DNA of 64,000 nt. Source: Planctomycetota bacterium. Its GTDB lineage: Bacteria; Planctomycetota; J058. This document shows, one piece after another, positions 39,509 to 48,257 of this stretch. How positions within the stretch are numbered: position 1 is the stretch's first letter; each line of letters starts with the position of its first letter. The translations under genes were made by a program, and so were the position numbers. The DNA lies in the NCBI GenBank assembly GCA_023954375.1, contig JAMLIC010000036.1, positions 1 through 64,000 on the forward strand. The letters are read 5' to 3'. The notes beneath the pieces are model-generated. The model did no database searches. It was not told where the DNA came from and worked only from the letters and a program-made list of their open reading frames with translations.

Positions 39509-40171
39509 TCAGTAGACGCGCTTCAGGAGCTCGCTCACGACGTAGCGCGCCGCCTCCGGCTCCTCCCACCAGCGCTCGACCGCCGGCGCCGGCGCGGGGC
39601 AGGAGAGCACCTCGACGCCGTGCGGCGCCGCCGCGCGGCGGAACGCCGCGGCGGCGCGCCCCGAGTGCCAGGCGTCGGTGACGAGGAGCACCGTCTTGCA
39701 GCCGCGCTCGACCAGCAGCGGCAGGGTCAGGCGGGCGTCCTCGTCGGTGGTCGTCGACCCGGTCTGGGCGACGACCCGCTCCGGCGGCACGCCGAGGCGC
39801 ACGGCGTGCGCCTTCATGACCTTGCCCCAGGTGAGCTCGTCGTAGAGCTGCCCGCCGGCCGTGACGAACGGCCCGCGCGGGACCAGGCCGCGCTCCCAGA
39901 GCGCGACGGCGTGGGCGACTCGCCCGCCGCGGTGGTCGCCGCCGAGGACGACCACCGCGTCGGCCTCGCGCGGCTCGTCCCGGGCCTCGAGGAGCGGCGG
40001 GATCCGCACGAGGAGCGGGGCGCGGGCCAGGTAGAGCCCGCCCAGGACCAGCGGACCGAAGACCAGGAGGAGCCGGCCCCAGCGGACGCGGCGGCGCGGG
40101 CGCTCGTCCTCGTCGTCGCGTCGCCGCGCCGCGGGCTCGGCCGGCCCGTCGAACGCCGGCAGGTCGGTCAC
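39509..40171 (-). CDS. YdcF/ElyC (DUF218)-family protein
   Basis: A 220-residue protein with one N-terminal membrane helix (about 32-52) and a periplasmic DUF218 domain: ADAVVVLGGDHRGGRVAHAVALWERGL (in parts), FVTAGGQ, then TTTDEDARLTLPLL and VLLVTDAWHSGRAAAAFRRA. E. coli ElyC and SanA of this family act in envelope/peptidoglycan integrity. The GTG at 40171 overlaps the stop of the amidohydrolase gene (GTGA), which decides it over the longer frame to 40240. Confidence 0.85.
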   Translation of the reverse strand: MTDLPAFDGPAEPAARRRDDEDERPRRRVRWGRLLLVFGPLVLGGLYLARAPLLVRIPPLLEARDEPREADAVVVLGGDHRGGRVAHAVALWERGLVPRGPFVTAGGQLYDELTWGKVMKAHAVRLGVPPERVVAQTGSTTTDEDARLTLPLLVERGCKTVLLVTDAWHSGRAAAAFRRAAAPHGVEVLSCPAPAPAVERWWEEPEAARYVVSELLKRVY

Positions 40172-41631
40172 CGGTTCGCCCCGGTCCCCTTGAGCGCGCC
40201 GGTGCGCGCCTTGTACTCGTCGAGCCGCTCCGAGAGCCACTGGACCTGCCGGCCGATCTCGTCGGCGTCGAGCGACACGAGCCGGAAGTCGTCCTTGACC
40301 ACGCGCCCGCCCGCGACGACCCAGCGCGCCTCGCTGCCGTCGCTGGCCCAGATCAGGTTCTCGACGACGTTCGTCACCTTCGTCGGGATCAAATTCGGGC
40401 GCCGCAGGTCGATCAGCACCAGGTCGGCGGCCTTGCCCGGCTCGAGGGAGCCCGCGTTCACGCCGAGGATGTTCGCCGCGTCGACGGTGATCATCTCGAG
40501 CACCTGCTGCGCGGGCAGGTTCTCGGCCCGCTTGTGCAGGGCCTTCTGGTACTGCGAGGCCAGCCGGGCGGCGGCGAGGATGTTCTGGCTGTCGGCGCTG
40601 CCCGAGCCGTCGGTCGAGATCGCCACCGGGATCCCCTGCTCGAGCATCTCCATGATCGGCGGCATGCCCGAGCCGAGGATCGTGTTGGCGAGCGGGTTGT
40701 GGACGATCCGCGTCCCCGTGTCGCGGAGGATCTTCAGGTCATCTGGCGTCGTCTGCACCTGGTGGGCGAGGAGCGTCTTGTCGTCGAGGATCCCCAGGTC
40801 GAGGGCGTAGCGCACCTCGGTCGTCCCGTACTCGCGCTTGAACCACTCCGTCGTGCCGTGCTCCTCGGAGCTGTGCGTGTGGAAGAGCGTCCCCCGCTCG
40901 CGCGACCAGGCCTTGAGCGCCTTGAGCATCTCCGGCCCGTTGCTGAACAGCTGGTCGGGGCCCGGGATCACCTGCAGGCGCGCGTCGCCCGCGTGGCGGG
41001 CGGCGGCGCGGTCGAGCCGGTCGACGGCCTTGGTGTGGGGGATGTCGAGCAGCCCCTCGAAGTAGTGCCGGTCCTGCCCGCCGACCGCGATGATCATGCG
41101 CGTGCCGGCGCGCGCGTTGGCCTCGGCCAGCTCGTCGACGTGGTACTTGCTGTAGTTGCAGTGGTGCGTGAGCGCCGTGGTGATCCCGTAGTAGAGGTCG
41201 TCGACCTTCGCCTTGAGGTAGGTGACCAGGTGCGGCGACGCGCCCAGGTGCGCGGTGAGCGCGGCCTCCTCCTCGTCGAGGAACTTCGTGAACACGTTCA
41301 CGGCGCCGTCGAGCCAGGCGGTGAGCGGCACGTCCTTGACCATGCCGATGATCGGCGACTCGTGGTCGTGGCCGTGCGCCTTGACGAAGCCGGGCAGGAG
41401 CACGCCGTCGTGCTGGACCAGGTCGTCGGTCGACCTCGCCGCGGCGACCCCGCCCAGGACCGACAGGACCGGCCGCTCGGCGAGGAGGCGCCGGCCGACC
41501 TCGTCGCTGTAGGCCCCGACCTCGAGCAGGGCGTCGCCCTCCCAGACGGCGTAGCCGTCCTCGATCCGGGTCGTGCGGCCCAGGCGGTCGGAGAGGGGCA
41601 GGAGCAGGCGGGCGCGGGCGAACCAGCTCAA
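40168..41631 (-). CDS. Amidohydrolase-superfamily hydrolase/deaminase (TRZ/ATZ, SsnA-like)
   Basis: A 487-residue metal-dependent TIM-barrel hydrolase. The metal-site motif is GFVKAHGHDHES (HxH), with TLFHTHSSEEHG, LLAHQVQ and ISTDGSGS supplying the later ligands, and VNAGSLEPGKAADLVLIDL marking the composite beta domain typical of chlorohydrolase/cytosine-deaminase enzymes. The start is TTG 41631 with AAAGGAG seven bases upstream. It is co-translated with the ElyC-like gene. The substrate (an aromatic amine, guanine or S-adenosylhomocysteine type) is not decided by sequence. Confidence 0.87.
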   Translation of the reverse strand: MSWFARARLLLPLSDRLGRTTRIEDGYAVWEGDALLEVGAYSDEVGRRLLAERPVLSVLGGVAAARSTDDLVQHDGVLLPGFVKAHGHDHESPIIGMVKDVPLTAWLDGAVNVFTKFLDEEEAALTAHLGASPHLVTYLKAKVDDLYYGITTALTHHCNYSKYHVDELAEANARAGTRMIIAVGGQDRHYFEGLLDIPHTKAVDRLDRAAARHAGDARLQVIPGPDQLFSNGPEMLKALKAWSRERGTLFHTHSSEEHGTTEWFKREYGTTEVRYALDLGILDDKTLLAHQVQTTPDDLKILRDTGTRIVHNPLANTILGSGMPPIMEMLEQGIPVAISTDGSGSADSQNILAAARLASQYQKALHKRAENLPAQQVLEMITVDAANILGVNAGSLEPGKAADLVLIDLRRPNLIPTKVTNVVENLIWASDGSEARWVVAGGRVVKDDFRLVSLDADEIGRQVQWLSERLDEYKARTGALKGTGANR

Positions 41632-41723
41632 GGTCGGGCTCCTTTCGGCCTGTCGGCCGCTCCGATCCTAGCCTGGCCGGCGCTCGACCGGCGTGGGCGG
41701 AGACCTCGCGACCTCCCGCGTCG

Positions 41724-42275
41724 TCAGGGCAGGCTGGTGGGGTTGACGAGGGCCAGCAAGACGAGCTGCAGCGGCCAGGTCACCGCGTCGAGCGCGATCG
41801 CGAGGGGGTAGAGCAGGGCCAGCAGGACCTGCCTGCCCTGCTGCGACGACGGCGCCGGGCGGCGACGGTCCTCGTCGTGGTCCGGCAGCTCCAGGGTGAC
41901 GTGACCGGCGCGTCCCCTGACGTCGAGCACCCCCTGGGTGAAGTCGAAGTCCTGCTTCGGCACGAGCCGGATGCCGGACGCGTGGTCCGGATCGTGGGCG
42001 CGCACCGACGTCGTCGTGCCCGGGGTCTGGAGGCGCCAGCCGGCCAGATCGGGACGCACGTCGTAGCGCACCCGGAGGCCGGCGGGGTAGGTGGCGTCGA
42101 TGCAGTAGAAGTGCGGTGGTTCACCGACCTCCTCGACCACGAGCGCGGGGGTCACCTCGCGCGACGGCTCGGACCTGCCGCGGGCGGCAGACTCGATCTC
42201 CATGCTGAGGAGGATGGTCACGCAGCCCGGGCTGCCGAGGAGGAGGAGGAGGGCTGCCAGGAGGTGCGGGCGCAT
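41724..42275 (-). CDS. Unknown lipoprotein with C-terminal hydrophobic segment
   Basis: A 183-residue protein with a lipoprotein signal (LLAALLLLLGSPGC, Cys 18), a beta-looking middle (about 55-125) and a hydrophobic C-terminus (about 148-178). I recognise no family. The YPLAIALDAVTWPLQ phrase near the end resembles the tail of small YceK-type outer-membrane lipoproteins, but this is a weak match. Confidence 0.65.
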   Translation of the reverse strand: MRPHLLAALLLLLGSPGCVTILLSMEIESAARGRSEPSREVTPALVVEEVGEPPHFYCIDATYPAGLRVRYDVRPDLAGWRLQTPGTTTSVRAHDPDHASGIRLVPKQDFDFTQGVLDVRGRAGHVTLELPDHDEDRRRPAPSSQQGRQVLLALLYPLAIALDAVTWPLQLVLLALVNPTSLP

Positions 42276-42365
42276 GGCGCCAGCGTGCCAGAGCCGAGGC
42301 GCCCGCTCCGGTCACTCCCGCGAATCGGACCGTTCAGCCAGGCTGATCGCAGCGTCGGCCGGCGG

Positions 42366-43085
42366 TCACCCGCCTCGCCCGGGCCGTCCGAGCCCGGCCC
42401 GGCGCGCCTGCCTCGGCCGCGGCAGGGGCGCGAAGCCGATCACCCAGCAGAGCGCCGCGGCGACGCCGAGGCTCAGCGAGACGACCGGGTTGCCGGTGAG
42501 GGCGAGGAGCGTCGACGTCACCGCGCCGGACACGCCGAGCGACGCGAGCGAGCGCGCGACGAGCTCGCGCTGGTCGGCCGTGAGCCGCGGCCGGCGCGGC
42601 GCCGGCCGCGGGACGCCCCAGCCGTCGTGGTCGCCGCTCCCGCAGCCGCGGGTGGCGCAGCGCGCCCGGTTCCCGCGGCAGCCGAGGTGGTAGACGGCGC
42701 CGCACCCGGCGCAGGCCAGCCGCTCCCAGGCGAAGGCGCTCGTCACCTTGCCGTGGCACCCCGGGCAGCGGCCGCCGCGGCGGCGATCGTCCACGTCGGC
42801 GCGGCCGGCGCAGCCGAGCGTGGCGCACGCGCCCAGCTCGGCCCAGCAGTCGCGGTGGTACGCGGCGCCGCAGCCGCAGTCGTGCCGCGCCGGGTCGAGC
42901 GGGTCGTGGCAGTAGGCGCACGTCGCGGCCGAGGCCCTCGCCGCGACCCGCACGACCGCGGGCGTCAGGCGCAGCTCGAGCGAGGCCCGGGTGCCGGCGC
43001 GCAACACGCAGCCTCCCGGGTGCGTTCGACCCTCCTGGCGCGGCAGCGTCACCGGCCGGACGCGCAGGCGGGGGCGCACCGTCAC
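42366..43085 (-). CDS. Prokaryotic RING-finger membrane protein A
   Basis: A 239-residue protein starting at GTG 43085 (GTGA overlap with the upstream RING gene). Two Cys/His clusters show RING/treble-clef spacing: CAYCHDPLD... CGCGAAYHRDCWAELGAC and CPGCHGKV... CAGCGAVYHLGC (about 53-125). Two membrane helices follow (about 178-222). This is the prokaryotic RING (Prok-RING) pattern, known mainly from planctomycetes and thought to relate to ubiquitin-like or membrane-signalling systems. No ubiquitin-like, E1 or E2 gene is nearby. It forms a two-gene unit with protein B. Confidence 0.78.
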   Translation of the reverse strand: MTVRPRLRVRPVTLPRQEGRTHPGGCVLRAGTRASLELRLTPAVVRVAARASAATCAYCHDPLDPARHDCGCGAAYHRDCWAELGACATLGCAGRADVDDRRRGGRCPGCHGKVTSAFAWERLACAGCGAVYHLGCRGNRARCATRGCGSGDHDGWGVPRPAPRRPRLTADQRELVARSLASLGVSGAVTSTLLALTGNPVVSLSLGVAAALCWVIGFAPLPRPRQARRAGLGRPGRGG

Positions 43086-43969
43086 GCGAGCGCCACCGCG
43101 AGCAGGGCGAGGGCGACCAGCGCCGCCCAGCCGAGCGTCGCATCGCGGACGAAGCGCTCCTGGTGCGCCGCCTCGGCGGCCGCGCGCGCGCGCAGCAGCC
43201 AGGCGGCGTCGCTCTCGCCCGGGACGCGCGCCGGCGGGCGGGCGCGCCGGCGGACGACGAAGAGGAGGATCGGCGCGAGGCACAGCACGGCGAACACGAC
43301 CGACCAGGCGCGCAGCGTTCGATCGCTGAACGGTCGGACGACCTCCACCTTCACCTCGCGCACGGCCTCGTCGCACGCGACGCGCAGCACCCCGCCGTAG
43401 GGCTGCCCGTTGCCGAGGACGTCGGGCGGCAGGGAGCAGTCGTGGAGCTTCGGGGTGACCGACAGCCGACACGCGAGCGGCAGCACCGCCGTCTCGCCCG
43501 GCGCGACCTCGAGCTCGGGCGGCTTCGGGGCCTCGAGCCAGTCCGGCGGCTCGTGGAGGCGCACGCGGCGCGGGCGCTCCGTGGCGTTGTGCACGCGGAG
43601 GGCGAACCGGACCTCGTCGCCGCCGCGCTCTGCGAGCACCCCGAGCCCGGGGTCGGCCGTGAGCCAGGTGGCCTGCTCTCCCTGCAGCGCCATGTCGTAG
43701 ACGGAGACCCCCTCCTGGACGCCGCGGAGCCTGGCGGACGCGCGCGGGCGCGAGGGCGTGGCCTCCTCGCCCGCGCCCGGCGGGCCGACGAACGCCGCCT
43801 CCCCGCACGCCCCGCAGGCGCCGTGCTCGGCCCAGCAGCCCGCGTGGTGCCGCGCGAGGCAGCCCTCGCAGGCGACCCAGCCGCCGGCCGCGCGGTCGAC
43901 CGCGTCGTGGCAGAACGGGCAGCGCGTGGGCGCCGCCCCCTGGAACCGGACCTGCGCCGCGTCGGACAC
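43082..43969 (-). CDS. Prokaryotic RING-finger membrane protein B
   Basis: A 295-residue protein starting at GTG 43969. One RING-like cluster (CPFCHDAVDRAAGGWVACEG, then CLARHHAGCWAEHGACGACGE, about 17-55) precedes an Ig-like beta domain (about 85-200: FALRVHNATERPRRVRLHEPP, in parts, with CRLSVTPKLHDC) and two membrane helices (about 222-240 and 275-293). The RING should face the cytoplasm or be tethered at the membrane. It is upstream of and overlaps protein A, and divergent from the four-repeat secreted protein, with a palindromic hairpin between them. Confidence 0.78.
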   Translation of the reverse strand: MSDAAQVRFQGAAPTRCPFCHDAVDRAAGGWVACEGCLARHHAGCWAEHGACGACGEAAFVGPPGAGEEATPSRPRASARLRGVQEGVSVYDMALQGEQATWLTADPGLGVLAERGGDEVRFALRVHNATERPRRVRLHEPPDWLEAPKPPELEVAPGETAVLPLACRLSVTPKLHDCSLPPDVLGNGQPYGGVLRVACDEAVREVKVEVVRPFSDRTLRAWSVVFAVLCLAPILLFVVRRRARPPARVPGESDAAWLLRARAAAEAAHQERFVRDATLGWAALVALALLAVALA

Positions 43970-44006
43970 CGACGGATGGTATCGCGGCCGCCGGCAGCGC
44001 CGCCAG

Positions 44007-44029
44007 CGCCCCCCCGACACGGGGGGGCG
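44007..44029. promoter_or_regulatory. Perfect GC palindrome in the divergent RING/repeat-protein promoter region
   Basis: CGCCCCCCC, loop GACAC, then GGGGGGGCG: a 9-bp perfect stem between the two divergent starts (43969 and 44115). It may be an operator or an mRNA leader structure for either gene. No function can be assigned from sequence. Confidence 0.35.
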
Positions 44030-44114
44030 GCGGCGCGGGCCGTGTCGTAGAGTCCGCCGCCTCGAGGGGCAGCGGATCCTGCCCGAGAACGTCGCGAAGT
44101 GAGCGAGGTCACCC

Positions 44115-45332
44115 ATGTCGTCGTCCGTCTGCCCCCGCCCCGCCTTGACCGCCCTGGCCCTCGGCCTGGCGCTCGCCGGGGCCGCCCGCGCCCAGGACCC
44201 CCGGGGCGTGTGGACGGTGGAGACCGGCGGGACGCTCGAGGTCACGCCCTCGTCCCGGACCCCCGGGCGCCACCGCCTGCAGTGGGACACCGGCAACGCC
44301 ACCTACGCCGGCGTCGGCCTCCTCCGCGCGGGGCGCCTCGTCGTCGGCTGGGGGGGCGCCGCGGACGTCGGGGTCGCCCTCATGAAGCGCGAGGGGGCCC
44401 GCTGGACCGGCGAGTGGACCACGCTGAACGCCCCCGACGAGCGCGGGGCGACCGAGGTGTGGCCCGGCGCGGCGCTCGAGGGCGAGCGCGAGGTCACGGG
44501 CACGAACCTGCGGGGCGACGCCTACCGCGGGCGCATGACGGCGGCCCGGCGCGGCGACGTCGTGCACCTCGCGTGGAAGGTCGGCGAGCGCGAGTACGCG
44601 GGCGTGGGGATCCCGCTCGACGCCGACACGCTGGCGGTCGGCTTCGGGGTGGGCAACTTCGGCGTCATGGTCTACGACCTCGCCGGCGGCGACGCGGTCG
44701 AGGGGCGCTGGTGCGCCGAGAGCAACCAGCGGGTCGGGGTCGAGCGCATCCGCCGCCGCGCGGCCGACCCCTGCGGGGAGTGGGCGATCGAGGGCGGCGG
44801 GACGCTGACCGTCACGGCCGCCGCCGGGGAGGGGCGCTACGACCTGCGCTGGGACACCGGGCGCTCGACCTACGAGGGGGTCGGGATCGCGCGCGGCGGG
44901 CGCCTCGTCGTCGGCTGGGGGCGCGGCGCGGCCGGGGTCCTGATCGTCCGGCGCCAAGGCGACGGCTGGGCCGGAGAGTGGACGACGCCCGACGCGCCTG
45001 GCGGCCGCTCGGGGACCGAGGCCTGGCCGGGCGCCGCGCTCGAGGGGGCCCGCGACGTGTCGGGCACGAACCTGGCCGGCGGGCGCTACGCCGGACGCGT
45101 CATCGTCGAGCGACGCGGCGACGTGGTGCACCTCGCCTGGACCGTCGGCGACGGTCAGTTCGCCGGCGTGGGGATCGCCCTCGACGCCGACACGCTCGCC
45201 GTGGGCTTCGGGAAGGAGAGCTTCGGCGTGATCGTCTACGACCTCGCCGGCGGCGACGCCCTCGAGGGGCGGTGGTGCGCGCAGAGCGACCAGCGGATCG
45301 GCGTCGAGCGGGTGCGCCGCGCGCCTCGCTGA
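44115..45332 (+). CDS. Secreted protein built of four ~95-residue repeats
   Basis: A 405-residue protein with a signal peptide (about 1-26, cut after ARA). The rest is an internal duplication: residues ~28-217 and ~218-405 are strongly alike, and each half again holds two related modules marked YAGVG, a hydrophobic strand ending VVGWG or AVGFG, and GEWT or GRWC. Phrases such as GDVVHLAW, DADTLAVGFG and VYDLAGGDA recur almost unchanged in both halves. The fold looks all-beta and may be a four-bladed or barrel-like structure. It is probably periplasmic or extracellular; no catalytic residue or family is recognised. Confidence 0.75.
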   Translation: MSSSVCPRPALTALALGLALAGAARAQDPRGVWTVETGGTLEVTPSSRTPGRHRLQWDTGNATYAGVGLLRAGRLVVGWGGAADVGVALMKREGARWTGEWTTLNAPDERGATEVWPGAALEGEREVTGTNLRGDAYRGRMTAARRGDVVHLAWKVGEREYAGVGIPLDADTLAVGFGVGNFGVMVYDLAGGDAVEGRWCAESNQRVGVERIRRRAADPCGEWAIEGGGTLTVTAAAGEGRYDLRWDTGRSTYEGVGIARGGRLVVGWGRGAAGVLIVRRQGDGWAGEWTTPDAPGGRSGTEAWPGAALEGARDVSGTNLAGGRYAGRVIVERRGDVVHLAWTVGDGQFAGVGIALDADTLAVGFGKESFGVIVYDLAGGDALEGRWCAQSDQRIGVERVRRAPR

Positions 45333-45339
45333 GGGTCCG

Positions 45340-47769
45340 TCACACCCGGGCCTCCGCCGGCTGCCGGCTGGTCCGCGCCGCCTTCTCCAGCCACGCCTTG
45401 CGGAGCTCCTCGGGCGTGATCGGGAGCTTGCGGAAGCGGACCCCGAGCGCGTGGGCGATCGCGTTGGCGATCGTGGGGCCGGGGCCGTCGGTCGGGATCT
45501 CGGAGACGGACTTGGCGCCGAAGGGGCCGGACGGCTCGTAGGTGCGCACGAGGATCGTCTGGAAGTCGGGCACGTCGAGCGCCGTGAACTGCTTGTAGTC
45601 GCGGAAGGTGTCGTTGAGCAGCCGGCCGTTGCCGTCGAAGATGTAGTCCTCGGTCAGCGCGTAGCCCATCATCGTCGTGGCGCCGCCCTCGGTCTGACCC
45701 TCGCAGCTCTCGGGGTGGATCGCCACGCCGCAGTCGACCGCCGCCACGTAGCGCAGGAGCTTGACGCCGCCGGTCTCCGTGTCGACCTCGACCTCGGCGA
45801 AGTGGGCCGAGAAGGGGGGCGGGCACTCGAAGCTCATGTGCGAGCCGTAGTGCATGATCTGGTGCTGGTCGTGCTCGTAGAAGGTCGACAGGCAGATCTC
45901 CGAGTAGGAGAGCCGCTCGCCGTCGGGCCGCACGACGTGCTGGTCCTCGCAGGAGAGCTGGTCGAGCTCGCAGCCGGTCGGGTCGCCCGCGTGGCGCCAC
46001 ATCTCGGCCGCGGCGCGCTTGAGCTGCTCGCACACGCCGGCCGCCGCCTTCTTCACGGCCGTGCCCGAGATGTAGGTCGTGCTCGAGGCGTAGGCGCCCT
46101 TGTCGAAGGGCGTGAAGTCGGTGTCGGACGAGTAGATCTGGATCTTCGACAGCGGCACCGAGAGCTGCTCGGCCGCGATCTGCGCCAGGATCGTGTCGGA
46201 GCCCGTGCCGATGTCCGTCGCGCCGACGAGCAGGTTGAACGAGCCGTCGTCGTTGAGCTTCAGGAACGCCGCCGCCATGTCGACGCCCGGGATCCCCGAG
46301 CCGTGCATGAGGCAGGTCATGCCCATCCCGCGCTTGATCGGCCCGTCGTTCTTGAAGCTCAGCCGCCGCTCCCAGCCGATCGCCCTGGCGCCGCGCTCGA
46401 TGCACTCCTGCACCCCGCAGCTCCTGATCTTCTGCGGCGGCCCCTCCTTGCCCTCGCCCAGCGCCTTGGCCAGCGGGTTCTCGTCGCCCGGCCGGAGGAT
46501 GTTCTTGCTCCTGAACTCCGCCGGGTCGAGCCCCAGGAGGTCCGCCACCTCGTCCATGTGGGCCTCCATGGCGAAGAAGCCCTGGGGGCCGCCGTAGCCG
46601 CGGAACGCGCCGCCCACGGGGAGGTTCGTGTAGGCGGTGGTCATGATGAACTTGTAGGCGTCGGCCCGGTAGAGCGGCAGCGTCTTGCCCGCCGTGCAGC
46701 CCTGCACCGTGAGCGCGTGCGCCCCGTAGGCGCCCGTGTTGGCGAGCACCTCGAGCTCCTGCGCCACGAGCGTGCCGTCCTTCTTCACGCCCGTCTTCCA
46801 CCTGAGGCGCTGCGGGTGGCGCGTCCGCGCCGAGTGGAACTCCTCCTGGCGCGTGTAGCAGAAGCGCGCCGGCCGGCGCGTGCGCAGGGCCACGAGCGCC
46901 GGGATGTCGTCGAGGAGCACCTCCTGCTTGCCGCCGAAGCCGCCGCCGATCCGCGGCTTGATCACGCGGATGCGCTGCACGGGGATCTCCAGGATCCGGG
47001 CCAGGATCCGCCGGCTGTGGAACGGCACCTGCGTCGCGCAGCGGAGCACCAGGCGGTCGTCCTCGTCGAGCCAGGCGATCGCCACGTGCGGCTCGAGGGC
47101 GCAGTGCTGCTGGTAGGGGACCGAGTACCAGTGCTCGAGGACGAGGTCGGCCTTCGCGAAGGCGGCGTCGGTGTCGCCGTGGCCCACCTCCATGGCGGCG
47201 GCGATGTTCCGCGTCGGGTCGAAGCCCGCGATCCCCGTGCAGTCGGGCTCGTCGTGGATCACCGGCGCCCCGGGCGCGATCGCCTCGCGCGTGTCGAAGA
47301 CGGCCGGCAGGACCTCGTAGTCGACCTTGAGCTTCTTCACGGCGACCGCCGCCGCGCGCTCGTCCTCGGCCGCGACGCAGGCCACGCGGTCGCCGACGAA
47401 GCGCACCTTCGGGTCGAAGATCATGGCGTCGTAGGGCGAGGGCTCCGGGTGGCCCTGGCCGGCCGTCGTGTAGCGGATCGGCTTCACGTTGAAGCAGTGG
47501 AAGATCGCCACCACCCCGGGCACGCGCTCGGCCTCGGACGTGTCGATCGCCTTGATCCGCGCGTGGGCGTGCGGGCTCCAGAGCATCTTCACGTGGAGCA
47601 TGCCCGGGAGCGTGATGTCGTCCGTGTAGGTGCCCTTGCCGAGCGCCAGCTTGAGCGCGTCGACGCGGCGCTCGTTCTTGTTCACGACCTTGAAGCGGTC
47701 GTACTCGCCCATGGAGCCGGCGCCGGTGTCCCAGGCCGCGTCCGCGCCGTTGCCCTGCTGCGCGCTCAT
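45340..47769 (-). CDS. Molybdenum hydroxylase, molybdopterin-binding subunit (xanthine dehydrogenase-like)
   Basis: An 809-residue large subunit of a xanthine dehydrogenase-type enzyme. The N-terminal a/b hammerhead domain (GKGTYTDDITLPGMLHVKML, about 44-64) is followed by the Mo-cofactor domains: GGGFGGKQ, AFRGYGGPQGFFAMEAHMDE, IGTGSDT, and FGAKSVSE near the C-terminus with the position of the catalytic Glu downstream. ATG 47769 has GGGAGG upstream and overlaps the 2Fe-2S gene stop (ATGA). It hydroxylates an N-heterocycle or purine; the exact substrate is unknown. The linked YqeB-type gene suggests a selenium-dependent cofactor. Confidence 0.92.
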   Translation of the reverse strand: MSAQQGNGADAAWDTGAGSMGEYDRFKVVNKNERRVDALKLALGKGTYTDDITLPGMLHVKMLWSPHAHARIKAIDTSEAERVPGVVAIFHCFNVKPIRYTTAGQGHPEPSPYDAMIFDPKVRFVGDRVACVAAEDERAAAVAVKKLKVDYEVLPAVFDTREAIAPGAPVIHDEPDCTGIAGFDPTRNIAAAMEVGHGDTDAAFAKADLVLEHWYSVPYQQHCALEPHVAIAWLDEDDRLVLRCATQVPFHSRRILARILEIPVQRIRVIKPRIGGGFGGKQEVLLDDIPALVALRTRRPARFCYTRQEEFHSARTRHPQRLRWKTGVKKDGTLVAQELEVLANTGAYGAHALTVQGCTAGKTLPLYRADAYKFIMTTAYTNLPVGGAFRGYGGPQGFFAMEAHMDEVADLLGLDPAEFRSKNILRPGDENPLAKALGEGKEGPPQKIRSCGVQECIERGARAIGWERRLSFKNDGPIKRGMGMTCLMHGSGIPGVDMAAAFLKLNDDGSFNLLVGATDIGTGSDTILAQIAAEQLSVPLSKIQIYSSDTDFTPFDKGAYASSTTYISGTAVKKAAAGVCEQLKRAAAEMWRHAGDPTGCELDQLSCEDQHVVRPDGERLSYSEICLSTFYEHDQHQIMHYGSHMSFECPPPFSAHFAEVEVDTETGGVKLLRYVAAVDCGVAIHPESCEGQTEGGATTMMGYALTEDYIFDGNGRLLNDTFRDYKQFTALDVPDFQTILVRTYEPSGPFGAKSVSEIPTDGPGPTIANAIAHALGVRFRKLPITPEELRKAWLEKAARTSRQPAEARV

Positions 47770-48257
47770 GACCGACCTCCCGTCTTCGCCACGTCGCCGG
47801 CCCGGCAGCGCTCGGCCGCCTGCAGGACCGCCTGGATCGGCTTCACGTAGCCCGTGCACCGGCACAGGTGCCCGGCGAGGCACTCGCGCGCGTCGCGCTC
47901 GGTCGGCGCCGGGTTCTGCGCCAGGAGCGCCTGCGTGGCGATCACCATGCCCGGCGTGCAGTAGCCGCACTGGACGGCCGTCGCGTCGACGAACGCCTCC
48001 TGGATCGGGTGCGGCCGCTCGAAGCCGCCGAGCCCCTCGACGGTCGTGACGGCGTGCCCGTCGGCCTGGGCGGCGAGCAGGATGCAGCTCGCCACCTCCT
48101 CGCCGTCGAGGAGCACCGAGCAGGCGCCGCAGTCGCCCGTCTCGCAGCCGCGCTTGGTGCCGATCAGCCCATGGCGCCTGAGCGCCTCGGTCAGGAACTC
48201 CCACGCCGCGCAGGTGAGCGTCGCCGGCTCGCCGTTGAGCGTCAGGCGGACCTTCAA
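47766..48257 (-). CDS. Molybdenum hydroxylase, 2Fe-2S subunit
   Basis: A 163-residue electron-transfer subunit with two 2Fe-2S sites: a plant-ferredoxin-type set (C38, C43, C46, C58 in CETGDCGAC and VASC) and a second set (C97, C100 in QCGYCTPG; C132, C134 in HLCRC). All eight Cys are present. The start is TTG 48257 (TTGA overlap with the FAD-subunit stop), supported by AGGAGGT just upstream; no ATG or GTG fits the fold. It passes electrons from the Mo site to FAD. Confidence 0.93.
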   Translation of the reverse strand: MKVRLTLNGEPATLTCAAWEFLTEALRRHGLIGTKRGCETGDCGACSVLLDGEEVASCILLAAQADGHAVTTVEGLGGFERPHPIQEAFVDATAVQCGYCTPGMVIATQALLAQNPAPTERDARECLAGHLCRCTGYVKPIQAVLQAAERCRAGDVAKTGGRS

